A DNA stretch of 64,000 bases from Kineococcus mangrovi (GCF_041320705.1 NZ_JBGGTQ010000006.1:248001-312000); one strand, 5' to 3'; positions 35,517 through 43,363 are shown, counted from the first letter of the stretch. Program-made: numbers and translations. The notes: generated from the letters alone by a model not told the origin.

Positions 35517-35563
35517 CGCCCGTCCCCGTCCCCACCGCACCCGCACTGCCACGAGGAGCACCG

Positions 35564-36583
35564 GTGAAGGTCGTCCAGATCGACGGCAGGCTCGACCTCG
35601 CCCAGCGCGAGGTCCCCACCCCCGAACCCGGCGAGGGGCAGGTGCGCCTGCGGGTCGACTACGTCGGCATCTGCGGTTCGGACCTGCACTACTACTTCGA
35701 GGGCGCCAACGGCGCGTTCGTCGTGCGCGAACCGCTGGCGCCCGGGCACGAGCTGTCCGGCCGCGTCGACCTCGACCCCGCCGGCCGGTACGCGCCCGGC
35801 ACGCCCGTGACCGTGCACCCCGCCCGGTTCGGCACCCCCGAGCGCGGGGTCGAGGACGAACCCCACCTGTGGCCCGGGGGGTCCTACCTCGGCAGCGCCT
35901 CCACCACCCCGCACACCCAGGGTGCCCTCGGGGAGTACCTCGTCGTCGAGGCCGGCATGGTCCGGGAACTGCCCCCCGGCCTGCCGCTGGACCGCGCGGC
36001 CCTGGCCGAGCCGCTGGCCGTCGCCCTGCACGGCGTCACCCGCGCCGGGGACGTCACGGGCGCCCGCGTCCTCGTCTCCGGCGCCGGGCCCATCGGCCTG
36101 CTCACCGCGGCGGCCGCCCGCGCCCGCGGCGCCGCCGAGGTCGTCGTCGCGGACCTGCTGCCCGAACCGCTGGACCGGGCGCGGGTCGTCGGCGCCGACC
36201 GCGTCCTGCGCATCGGCGTCGACGAGGTCCCGGCGGGGGAGTTCGACGTGGTCTTCGAGTGCTCCGGGGCCGCACCGGCGATCAGCGCGGCGTTCGTCGC
36301 GGCCCGCCGGCGCGGGGTCGTCGCCCAGATCGGGATGGCGCCCGACGAGGCGCGTCCGGTCAACCTCGCCCCGGCCGTCTCCAAGGAGCTCACCGTCCTG
36401 GGCGTGTTCCGGTTCAAGGACGAGATCGACGAGGCCGTGCGCCTGCTCGCCACGACCCCCGCGCTGGCCTCGGTCATCACGCACGTCCTGCCCGCCGACG
36501 AGGCGCAGCGGGCGTTCGAGGTCGCCCGGGACTCCAGCGTCAGCGGCAAGGTCCTCCTCGCCGTGTGGCCCGAGGGCGGCTGA
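35564..36583 (+). CDS. idnD: L-idonate 5-dehydrogenase-like zinc dehydrogenase
   Basis: A 339-residue medium-chain dehydrogenase. The catalytic zinc ligands fit GICGSDLHYY, PGHEL and the later EPLAVALH; the coenzyme motif is GAGPIGLLTAAAA. The family's structural-zinc lobe is altered: after the family-typical HPARF there is no cluster of four cysteines, only GTPERGVEDEPHLW, so that zinc is lost. The product should oxidise L-idonate to 5-ketogluconate, which the previous gene reduces to gluconate. GTG at 35564 has gaggag seven bases upstream. Last gene of the gntP operon. Confidence 0.88.
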   Translation: MKVVQIDGRLDLAQREVPTPEPGEGQVRLRVDYVGICGSDLHYYFEGANGAFVVREPLAPGHELSGRVDLDPAGRYAPGTPVTVHPARFGTPERGVEDEPHLWPGGSYLGSASTTPHTQGALGEYLVVEAGMVRELPPGLPLDRAALAEPLAVALHGVTRAGDVTGARVLVSGAGPIGLLTAAAARARGAAEVVVADLLPEPLDRARVVGADRVLRIGVDEVPAGEFDVVFECSGAAPAISAAFVAARRRGVVAQIGMAPDEARPVNLAPAVSKELTVLGVFRFKDEIDEAVRLLATTPALASVITHVLPADEAQRAFEVARDSSVSGKVLLAVWPEGG

Positions 36584-36610
36584 GCGCGGGGTTCCCGGGG
36601 ACCGGTGGCG

Positions 36611-37033
36611 CTACTCCTTCCCGAGCGTCGGGGTCGTGCCGCCGGACTGCGCGGCCAGGAGGTCGCGGATCTCGGTGAGCAGGACGACGTCCTCGGTGGG
36701 AGCCTTCGGTGCGGCGACCTCGCCCTTCTTGCGCAGGGCCAGCAGGCGGTTGACCGGGGTGACGATGACGAAGTAGACGACGGCGGCGACGATGAGGAAG
36801 TTGACGACCGCGCCGACGATCGCGCCGAGACCGAAGGTCGCGCCGTTGAACTCGTACCGCCACAGCGCGTCGGTGTCCGGAGCCCCGCCGAGGGCGGCGA
36901 TGAGCGGGGTGATGAGGTTGTCCACGATGGACGTGATGATCCGGGTGAACGCGGCGCCGATGACCACCGCCACGGCGAGGTCGATGACGTTGCCCCGCAG
37001 GACGAAGTCCTTGAACCCGTTGACGATCTTCAC
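36611..37033 (-). CDS. mscL: Large-conductance mechanosensitive channel MscL
   Basis: A 140-residue MscL with the standard N-terminus (GFKDFVLRGNVIDLAVAVVIGAAF, pore-lining first segment), an extracellular loop, and a second segment (LGAIVGAVVNFLIVAAVVYF). The channel opens under membrane tension to release solutes in osmotic downshock. GTG at 37033 with gagagga six bases upstream. Divergent from crtY with 30 bases between starts, and its 3' end faces idnD. Confidence 0.96.
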   Translation of the reverse strand: MKIVNGFKDFVLRGNVIDLAVAVVIGAAFTRIITSIVDNLITPLIAALGGAPDTDALWRYEFNGATFGLGAIVGAVVNFLIVAAVVYFVIVTPVNRLLALRKKGEVAAPKAPTEDVVLLTEIRDLLAAQSGGTTPTLGKE

Positions 37034-37063
37034 AGCAGTCCTCTCGGTCGTGGGCGGGCAGCC

Positions 37064-38233
37064 GTGACGAACACTAGGGCCGCCCGGCACGCGGGGCCCG
37101 CGCTCACCGTGGTGGGCCTCGGCGCCGCCGGGGCCAGCCTGGCGTGGCGGCTCGTGGACGCCGGTGTCCCGTTCGAGGTGGTCGAGGCCCCCCGGGCCGC
37201 CGACGTGCGCAGCCCGGACCGGACGTGGAGCACCTGGGGCGCCACGGGCCCGGGACCCTTCGGGCACCTCGTCTCGGCGAGCTGGCCCCGGGTCCGGCTC
37301 GTCGCCCCCGATGGTGCCGTCGTGACGGCCGACCTGGGGTCCTGGCGCTACCGCAGCCTGCACTCCCACGACCTGGACCGCGCGGTGCGCGCGAAGCTCG
37401 CCGCCGCCGGGGTGCCCGTGCACGAGCGGGTGCTGACGGGGCCGGCCCCGGTGCCCGCCGTGGACACCCGGCCGGTTCCCGTCCCCACGGACGGCCGGAC
37501 CCTGCTGTGGCAGCACTTCCTGGGGCACCGGGTGCGCGCGCGCCGTCCCGTGTTCGACCCGGCCACGGCCACGCTCATGGACTTCCGCACCCCGCAGCCG
37601 GCGGGCGGGGTCGCGTTCGGGTACGTGCTGCCGACGTCGACGACGGAGGCGCTGGTGGAGTACACGGAGTTCTCCGCCGACCTGCTCACCGACGCCGGGT
37701 ACCGCGACCGCCTCGGGGAGTTCCTGCAGCGCAGCGGCACCGGCCCGCACGAGGTGCTGGGGGAGGAGCGCGGCGTCATCCCGATGACGGACGCGCGGTT
37801 CCCGGCCTCGGGCGAACCCGGGGTGTTGCGGTGGGGGGCGAACGCCGGGTCGATCCGCCCGTCCACCGGGTACTCGTTCACCACGCTGCAGCGGCAGGCC
37901 GACGCGCTCGCCGCGCAGGTCGTGGCGCACGGGCCGCAGGGCCTGGCGTTGCCGCCACCGCACCGCCGTCGGCACCTGCTGATGGACTCCCTCGTCCTGC
38001 AGGCGCTCACCTCGGGTCGGGTCGACGGGGCCGTGTTCTTCGTCGACCTGTTCCGGCGCAACCCCGTCCACCGGGTGCTGGGTTTCCTCGACGGGACGAC
38101 GACGCCCGCGCAGGACGTGGCGCTGATGGCCACGTCCCCGCGGGCGGCGATGCTGTCGACCGTGCTGAGCCGGGTGGGGTTCAGGGGTTCGCTCAGCCTG
38201 GATCCACCGCACGGTGATCCCGGCGGGGCCTGA
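37064..38233 (+). CDS. crtY: Lycopene cyclase family protein, C-terminus altered by IS end
   Basis: A 389-residue flavoprotein of the CrtY/lycopene beta-cyclase family: Rossmann motif GLGAAGASLAWRL near residue 18, DRTWSTWG, FDPATATLMDFR, GYVLPTSTTEALVEYTEFS, EERGVIPMTD, NAGSIRPSTGYSF and FFVDLFRRNP. It should close the ends of lycopene in the membrane to give cyclic carotenoids. No other carotenoid gene is in the window. The last 14 or so codons (SLDPPHGDPGGA) come from the end of an inserted IS1380-type element: its terminal repeat starts at 38192. Nearly the whole catalytic core is kept, so activity may survive. Confidence 0.85.
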   Translation: MTNTRAARHAGPALTVVGLGAAGASLAWRLVDAGVPFEVVEAPRAADVRSPDRTWSTWGATGPGPFGHLVSASWPRVRLVAPDGAVVTADLGSWRYRSLHSHDLDRAVRAKLAAAGVPVHERVLTGPAPVPAVDTRPVPVPTDGRTLLWQHFLGHRVRARRPVFDPATATLMDFRTPQPAGGVAFGYVLPTSTTEALVEYTEFSADLLTDAGYRDRLGEFLQRSGTGPHEVLGEERGVIPMTDARFPASGEPGVLRWGANAGSIRPSTGYSFTTLQRQADALAAQVVAHGPQGLALPPPHRRRHLLMDSLVLQALTSGRVDGAVFFVDLFRRNPVHRVLGFLDGTTTPAQDVALMATSPRAAMLSTVLSRVGFRGSLSLDPPHGDPGGA

Positions 38234-39142
38234 CACCGGGTCGTGGAGCAGCCGCCGACCTGATGCCGGCTCCTCCACCGTGCTCCCTGCTCGGGCCCCG
38301 TGAGGCGAGGGACATCTGGTGGTGCTCAGGTCCTCAGCGTCGGCCTGGGCTGGCGGGGAACAACCGAGGCCGTGACCGCCAGGGCTGCGGTGAGGTCGTC
38401 GAAGCCGACCTGCCACCGCCAAACCCGTGGGGCGTGCAAGCGGAACCTGCGAGCTGAGGAGGCGAGCCGAGATGGGGGTGAGATCGACTTCCTGCGGGTG
38501 GTCCCCATCTGCTCACTGTGACGACCCGCCCCGGCCGACACCGCGACCGCCCGGGTGGGGTCGTGGGTGGTCACGGCCAGGATCAGCCAGGCGCCGTCGG
38601 TCTGGAACTGCCCCGACGGCAGATGCGCCGGCGTGTTGTCCGTCAGCTCTGCGATCGTGGATTCCACGATCGCGTGCGCGCGGTGGGACTTCTCCGCCTC
38701 CAGCACCGGGGCCGGGGAGTCGGTGAACACCGCGTGGTGGCGGCGGGTGTCGAAGAGTTCGCCCTGCCCCCTGGCGACTTCGGGGTCGAGCCGTTCGACC
38801 CGGCGCACGATCGACCGGGCGCTGACGTGCTCGGCCAAGCGTCGGCCGGTGAACGCGGTGCAGGTGGTCTCGGTGACCTCGGCGTCAGACACCCACCGCT
38901 GATCGTCCTCGTCCCAGACCGCATCGGTGTACTCGGTCGGCGTCCGCGCATCGTCGGCGATGGTCGAGATCACCTGCCGGACAGCAGGGTTGTGGCGGAC
39001 GGCGATCGAGAACCGGGCTCGGGCGCGGCGGGCGGTCGCCACGACGTCGTGGTTGCAGGTCGTGGTCGTCGCAGGTCAGCAGGCACCCGCCGCCTCACAC
39101 CACCTCGCGGTCAGCGACGACCGGCGGTGGATTCAGGCTGAG
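38192..39142 (-). mobile_element. IS1380-family remnant 1
   Basis: A decayed insertion sequence bounded by inverted terminal repeats: CTCAGCCTGGATCCACCG at 38192-38209 and its near-complement CGGTGGATTCAGGCTGAG at 39125-39142 (one mismatch). It encodes only the C-terminal half of the transposase and has lost the first part. I see no target-site duplication (TTCG on the left, GCAG on the right), so one end was probably reshaped after insertion. The left repeat forms the end of the crtY reading frame. Confidence 0.75.
38326..39042 (-). pseudogene. IS1380-family transposase, C-terminal fragment
   Basis: About 238 residues corresponding to the last half of an IS1380-type DDE transposase: FSIAVRHNPAVRQ, DEDDQRWVSDAEV, RRVERLDPE, ELFDTRRHHAVFTDSP, RAHAIVESTIAEL and HLPSGQFQTDGAWLILA are family strings, ending in RLASSARRFRLHAPRV. 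The N-terminal domain and the first catalytic Asp are missing, so it cannot be active. Full members have roughly 450-500 residues. Confidence 0.8.
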
Positions 39143-39180
39143 GCAGCGCGTTTCACGGTGCGGCGACGATGTGACCGCCG

Positions 39181-39597
39181 TCAGGGCCGGTGGTTCAGGG
39201 TGTCGAGGATCGGGCCGACAGCCGCGATCAGCTGCTCGTCCGCCGTCACGAGCGTCCACCCGTTCGCCAGGGCCGTCGCCGCGACCATCAGGTCGTTCAT
39301 CCGCTTGCGCGGGTTCTGGCCCGCGGTGAGGGCTGCGGCCGAGATGCGTCCGAACACCGCCTGGACAGCGCCGTCGATCGGCTCGGGGTCGAACAGGCCG
39401 GAGACCTGCGCGAGGGTGGCTTGCCGCAGCGTGACCTTCTGGGCGTCGCCGTCGTGCGCCGCCTTGGCGATGCCGAACTGCAGCTCCAAGACGGTGACAG
39501 CGGAGACGTGCAGCTCAGCGTTCGGGGGGACGGCGTCGAGCAAGGTGGCGTCGCTCAGCAGGTCGTAGACCGCGTTGGAGTCGAGCAGGTGCGTCAC
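39181..39597 (-). CDS. vapC: VapC-type PIN-domain toxin
   Basis: A 138-residue PIN-domain ribonuclease. The acidic metal ligands are visible: LLDSNAVYDLL at the start (first Asp), VLELQFG (Glu), MNDLMVAATAL (Asp) and VTADEQL (Asp). It would cleave RNA when free of antitoxin. GTG at 39597 overlaps the antitoxin stop by 4 bases, so the toxin is made only when the antitoxin is translated. It lies between two dead IS1380 copies. Confidence 0.9.
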   Translation of the reverse strand: MTHLLDSNAVYDLLSDATLLDAVPPNAELHVSAVTVLELQFGIAKAAHDGDAQKVTLRQATLAQVSGLFDPEPIDGAVQAVFGRISAAALTAGQNPRKRMNDLMVAATALANGWTLVTADEQLIAAVGPILDTLNHRP

Positions 39598-40010
39598 TTC
39601 TTCTCGCTGTCGGTCGTGCTGAGGCTGGTGGCGACCGGCCCGCGGGGAGCGACCGTGATCCCGTTGGCCGCAGCCCACTCGCGCACCGCGCGGGCGTCCT
39701 CAGCTCGCTCGCTGGCGATGGGCTCCGCAGGTTCGTGGGCCTCCTCGTCCGGGTCCGGGATGGCCCAGTCGGCCTCGGCGAGGTCGGCTCGAAGGTCGGC
39801 GACCTGCTCCTGCGTCATGGCGGGGCGGGAGAGGAGCGTGCGGAGGTCCGCGACGGGGACGGCTCGGCGGGGGGCGTGCGGGGCGACGTAGGGGCTGAGC
39901 TGGGCGACGGGCTGGCCGTCGCGGGTGATGGTGAAGTTCTCCCCTTCCTCGACGCGGCGGAGGACTCCGGCGTAGTCGTTGCGCAGCTCGCGCAGGGGGA
40001 TGGTCGTCAT
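39594..40010 (-). CDS. Phd/YefM-type antitoxin with Lsr2-like C-terminal segment
   Basis: A 138-residue antitoxin, longer than the usual 75-90. Residues 1-45 are a Phd/YefM DNA-binding fold (TTIPLRELRNDYAGVLRRVE, then FTITRDGQPVAQLSPY). The middle (about 55-95) is acidic and should wrap the toxin. The end, RAVREWAAANGITVAPRGPV (about residues 105-124), matches the DNA-binding C-terminal motif of the nucleoid protein Lsr2 (REWAxxNGxxVxxRG). It is thus a possible antitoxin with two DNA-binding parts. It is first in the operon, overlapping vapC as GTGA, with a TACGAT -10 box exactly six bases before the ATG. Confidence 0.85.
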   Translation of the reverse strand: MTTIPLRELRNDYAGVLRRVEEGENFTITRDGQPVAQLSPYVAPHAPRRAVPVADLRTLLSRPAMTQEQVADLRADLAEADWAIPDPDEEAHEPAEPIASERAEDARAVREWAAANGITVAPRGPVATSLSTTDSEKK

Positions 40011-40016
40011 GCTCCG

Positions 40017-40022
40017 ATCGTA
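40017..40022 (-). promoter_or_regulatory. -10 box, leaderless type, for the antitoxin-toxin operon
   Basis: TACGAT (minus strand) lies six bases before the ATG at 40010, so the antitoxin mRNA should begin at its start codon. The sequence around it on the minus strand, GCCGCGGCGGC, is an imperfect palindrome that could serve for autoregulation. Confidence 0.55.
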
Positions 40023-40032
40023 GCCGCCGCGG

Positions 40033-41208
40033 CTACAGCATTGCCAGGGATCGCGGGATCCGTGCGTTCGGCAACACCAGGGTCGTCCTTGCCCGCCACG
40101 ACGCGGGCAGATCCCGCGCGACCGGACCGCGTCCGGGACCAAGATCCACCGCGACCCTGAACGACTGCTGGCGGGCGATCTGGGAGATCGCAGTCTGCAG
40201 GTGCTCGAACCCGGACCGCCAGGGCCGACCGGACGGGGCGTGCAGCCGCAGTCGCCGAGCCGAGGACGCGACCCGGGCCGGCAAGCTGATCAGCTCGCGC
40301 CGGACCGTCCCCGCCCGCCGGCGTCGGTGTGCGGTCCCGGCCACGACGACGATCGTGCGGGTCAGGTCGTGCGCGGTCGCGGCCGGCACCGACCACGCCG
40401 CGTTCGCCTGGAACTCCTCTGACGGTAGGTGCGCCAGGGCACCGTCCTCGGCCGAGCGTCGGCCGGTGAACGCGGTGCAGCCGGGAGTTTGAGACCCCGG
40501 CTGCACCTTCGATCGTGGAGAGCCCTCGATCGCCGTCCACGCATCGTGGGCGATACCCGCGACAGCCCGCCGGACAGCGGGGATCGCTCCGTGCGGTGAT
40601 GGAGAACCGAGCCCGGCCGCGGCGACCGTGACGTGGTTGTCGTACGCCGAGTCCGCGCGCACGATCACCAACCGGTTTCTGGTGCTGGTGCGTTGCAGGG
40701 TCGCCACAGCGTCACGAAGCAGCTTTGGTGAGCCCTTGGCGCTGGCCACCGACCCCTCGTGCCGCCGAGTCCCCAGGATGGCTGGCGGGCTGGTCGGGGT
40801 GGTCGCGGTCTGCGGACCGCTGAGGAACCGCGCCGCCACCGCGTCGAGCTGACGGGCGGGGCCACGGGTGGAAGACCGCAGGGACGTCCCCGAGGTCGAG
40901 GGAGCGCGGACGTCCTCGAACAGTTTCCCGCCTCCGCCGCAGCGCAGGACGTTCATGGGCCCCGGGGCGACGGTGGGAGTGTCGATGCTGTCGGCGCCGG
41001 CGAGCATCCCGGCGATCAGGCCGGTGGCCTTCGCGGTGGCGTCGGGCGCGCCAGGGGCCCGGTCGAGGTGAGGTGCTGAGCGAAGAGGGCGTGCGGGACG
41101 TGCACTCGGCGGGTGCCTCCCCTGGCAGACGACGTGGTTCCGTGAGGAGTCCCGTCGTTGCAGGTCGGCAGGCACCCGCCGCCTCACGTCCAACCCGTGG
41201 AACCTCAC
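40033..41208 (-). pseudogene. IS1380-family transposase, internally deleted
   Basis: The frame is open for about 391 codons but the protein is damaged. Recognisable family parts are GLIAGMLAGADSID, KLFEDVRAPSTSGTSLRS, RQLDAVAARFL, VIVRADSAYDN, HLPSEEFQANAAWSV and ARVASSARRLRLHAP. The stretch with the first catalytic Asp (family VDIDDT) and the RWVSDAEV region are absent, and the part after GADSID is out of register with the family (TPTVAPGPMN), which suggests compensating frameshifts. No activity is expected. Confidence 0.75.
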
Positions 41209-41231
41209 CCGGGCGGTGGATCCAGGTTCAG
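40033..41231 (-). mobile_element. IS1380-family remnant 2
   Basis: A second decayed copy in the same orientation. Its right end is CGGTGGATCCAGGTTCAG at 41214-41231, matching the complement of the left repeat of remnant 1 closely. The subterminal region 41154-41187 matches 39066-39099 of remnant 1 at 32 of 34 positions. I find no clear left terminal repeat near 40033. The right repeat contains the stop codon of yceI. Confidence 0.7.
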
Positions 41232-41848
41232 GGGTTGAGGACGGCCTCGACGTCGAGTTCGAGGTCGACCTTGTCGGCGACGACGAGCCCGCCGTTGTCC
41301 AGGCGCGCGTCGAACTCGACGCCGAACTCGCGACGGTCGATCCGGCCCTTGGCCGAGAACCCGGCGCGCGTGCCGCCGTAGGCGTCGGGACCGAAACCGG
41401 ACACCTCGACGGTCAGCGTCACCGGGCGCGTGACGCCTTTGAGGGTCAGGTCACCGGTGAGGACGAAGTCGTCGCCGTCGTGGCCGAAGGCGGTGGACCG
41501 GAAGGTCGCGACGGGGTGGGTCTCGACGTCGAAGAAGTCGCCGGTCTTGAGGTGGCCGTCGCGCTGCTCGTTGAACGTCGTGATGGTGGTGACGTCGACC
41601 TCGGCGGTCACCGAGGAGCGACCGGGTTCCTCGCTCGTGACGATCTCGCCCGACACCGAGCCGAGGCGGCCGCGGACCTTGCTGACGGCCATGTGCCGGA
41701 CCGTGAACGAGATCTCGGAGTGGCTCGCGTCGATGGTCCAGGTGCCGGCCTGGTAGCCGGGGACGGCGGGCATCCCCGCTGGGGCCTGCGCGGGGGCCTC
41801 GAGCGTCGTCGTGCCGCTGTTCTTGTCCTTGCCGCCGAACCAGCCCAT
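41228..41848 (-). CDS. YceI-family lipid-binding-type protein
   Basis: A 206-residue YceI-like beta-barrel protein: GTWTIDASHSEISFTVRHMAVSKVRG, RDGHLKTGDFFDVETHP and LTLKGVTRPVTL are family-typical. These proteins bind isoprenoid or amide lipids; in actinomycetes they often sit with MarR regulators and respond to stress. The first 35 residues (MGWFGGKDKNSG then Pro/Ala-rich) form a flexible extension without a signal peptide, so it is cytoplasmic here. ATG at 41848 has ggagga upstream. The stop codon lies inside the terminal repeat of IS remnant 2, so the last residues may not be original. Confidence 0.9.
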   Translation of the reverse strand: MGWFGGKDKNSGTTTLEAPAQAPAGMPAVPGYQAGTWTIDASHSEISFTVRHMAVSKVRGRLGSVSGEIVTSEEPGRSSVTAEVDVTTITTFNEQRDGHLKTGDFFDVETHPVATFRSTAFGHDGDDFVLTGDLTLKGVTRPVTLTVEVSGFGPDAYGGTRAGFSAKGRIDRREFGVEFDARLDNGGLVVADKVDLELDVEAVLNP

Positions 41849-41866
41849 GGTGTCCTCCAGAAGTGT

Positions 41867-41920
41867 TTGCAGCTTCAACTGACTGAGCTCGACGATACGC
41901 CCTTGTCTTTCAAGCTGCAA
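41867..41920 (-). promoter_or_regulatory. Paired near-palindromic operator sites and -10 box of yceI
   Basis: TTGCAGCTTCAA (41867-41878) and TTCAAGCTGCAA (41909-41920) are each almost palindromic and are inverted copies of one another (11 of 12). Between them on the minus strand is TATCGT (41892-41897), a fair -10 box. The arrangement fits a MarR-type repressor clasping the promoter; no MarR gene is in the window. From 41921 to 42115 I see no gene. Confidence 0.55.
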
Positions 41921-42115
41921 GTACTTTCCCTGGACGTCCCTGCCCGGTGCGCGCACCGCACCGGTACCGCCGCACCGGCACGCGCTCGCGGAGGTGGACC
42001 GTGCCCTGGTGATCGGGTGTGCGGCCGATGCCTCGTGGGCCCGGACGAACTGCTCGACGCTGCCGGCACGCCGGTCCGAGCGACCACCTCGCCGCACCGT
42101 CGCGTGCAGGGTCCT

Positions 42116-42763
42116 TCAGACGACGGTGCCCCGCTCGAAGAACCACGTGACGGCGAGCGCCCCCGGGTCCACCACGCCGTCGACGACGGTGTGCCGGGTG
42201 CCGTCGGCCGCGGCGCGGTAGGCGGCGTTGAGGGCGGCCACGGCGGGCACGTCGGCGACGTCCGCCCCGGCGAGGGCGTCGGCTGCGGGGGCCATCGCGT
42301 CGACGAGGGACCCGGCGCCCGGGGCCGGGGCCCCGGCGCGCTGCACGGCGACCAGGCCCGCCCGGGCTGCGTCCGCCAGGGCCCGGGTGCCGGCCTCCCG
42401 GCCGCAGGAGCGGCCGAACTCGGCGAACCAGGGGGCGAGCAGCGCCGGCAGGCCCGGACCGGCGGCGAAACCGGTGGCGACGGCGGAGAAGACGTCGCCG
42501 GCGAGCTGCGGGGTCCGCTCGCGCAGGACGTCGTCGACGGCGGCCGCACCGCGCTCCAGCTCGGCGCCGACGCCGTGCAGCTCCCCGGAACGGGTCCGCA
42601 GCTGGTGCTCGAAACCCCTCCACCACACCAGGACGCGCCGCACGTCGAGGTCGGCGGCCCGGGTGCCGGCGACGGGGTCGACCCGCCGGCCGTCGTGCCG
42701 CAGTTCCAGCTCGTCCAGGGGGGACGACGCGTCCGTCGTCACCGAGCTCACGTGTCGCTCCAC
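42116..42763 (-). CDS. Unknown protein with DhaL/DAK2-like helical region
   Basis: About 215 residues, mostly helical. The stretch GLVAVQRAGAPAPGAGSLVD followed by AMAPAADAL resembles the kinase-phosphatase domain of DhaL (GDKTMVDAL region), with the preceding helices in similar order. However, the Asp cluster that binds ADP-Mg in DhaL (GDGDHG) is not visible, so if related it is a non-catalytic offshoot. GTG at 42763 is a guess, chosen for gaggcggtgg upstream. Divergent from the GNAT gene at 42854. Confidence 0.5.
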   Translation of the reverse strand: MERHVSSVTTDASSPLDELELRHDGRRVDPVAGTRAADLDVRRVLVWWRGFEHQLRTRSGELHGVGAELERGAAAVDDVLRERTPQLAGDVFSAVATGFAAGPGLPALLAPWFAEFGRSCGREAGTRALADAARAGLVAVQRAGAPAPGAGSLVDAMAPAADALAGADVADVPAVAALNAAYRAAADGTRHTVVDGVVDPGALAVTWFFERGTVV

Positions 42764-42840
42764 GGTCCACCGCCTCGTCGTCGAGGGTCCTCTCGTCTGA
42801 CGCCGTGAGCGTGCCACGGGGCCGGGGTGATCGCCAGACG

Positions 42841-42846
42841 TAGGGT
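42841..42846 (+). promoter_or_regulatory. -10 box, leaderless type, for the 42854 gene
   Basis: TAGGGT ends seven bases before the GTG at 42854. The same hexamer, similarly placed, precedes the gene at 28467. Confidence 0.5.
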
Positions 42847-42853
42847 GCCCGGC

Positions 42854-43363
42854 GTGACCGTGCTGGTGCGCAGACCCGTGGAAGCCGAGTGGGAGCACTG
42901 GCGAGACCTGCGGCTGCGGATGCTGGCCGACACCCCGGAGGCGTTCGCCGAGACCCTGGCGACGGCGCAGGGGCACGACGAGGCCGAGTGGCGGTTCCGG
43001 GTCCGCCGCACCTGGCAGCCGGGCAGCTTCACCGTCGTCGGCGTCGAGGGGGCGACCGATCGGTGGGTGGGCACGATGGGTGCCTTCACCGACCCCGCGG
43101 GGGGTGTCGTCCTCGTCTCGGTCTTCGTCGAGCCCGCCCACCGCGGCGGGGTCCTGGCCGACCGGCTGCTCGCCGCGGTGCTCGCGTGGGCGCGGGACGT
43201 GCGGGGGGTCGGGGGGATCACGCTGCACGTGCACGAGCGGAACCTGCGGGCCCAGGCGTTCTACCGGCGCCGGGGCTTCGTCGACCACGGGGTCCGGGTC
43301 CCGTACGTCCTGGACCCGACGAGCGAGGAGATCGAGATGGAGCTGCGGTTCGCGGGCGTGTGA
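42854..43363 (+). CDS. GNAT-family N-acetyltransferase
   Basis: A 169-residue acetyltransferase of the GNAT fold: acetyl-CoA-binding region VSVFVEPAHRGGVLADRLL (the RGGVLA loop stands for the usual RGxGxG/A), then ITLHVHERNLRAQAFYRRRGF, the typical late strand and helix with Tyr. The substrate is not predictable. GTG at 42854 is favoured by a -10-like box seven bases upstream; an in-frame GTG at 42827 is possible. Confidence 0.85.
   Translation: MTVLVRRPVEAEWEHWRDLRLRMLADTPEAFAETLATAQGHDEAEWRFRVRRTWQPGSFTVVGVEGATDRWVGTMGAFTDPAGGVVLVSVFVEPAHRGGVLADRLLAAVLAWARDVRGVGGITLHVHERNLRAQAFYRRRGFVDHGVRVPYVLDPTSEEIEMELRFAGV

Noticed and set aside
38192-39142. Target-site duplication at IS1380 remnant 1
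   Set aside because: Flanks TTCG and GCAG do not match, nor do other 4-5 base choices, so no duplication is claimed.
41108-41180. Inverted GGCGGGTGCCT / AGGCACCCGCC inside IS remnant 2 as an attachment site or separate element
   Set aside because: It lies in the subterminal part of the decayed IS and the right arm is shared with remnant 1, so it is treated as part of the element.
40033-41208. Intact 391-residue transposase
   Set aside because: The frame is open, but the first catalytic Asp region and another conserved segment are missing and one stretch is out of register, so it is called a pseudogene.
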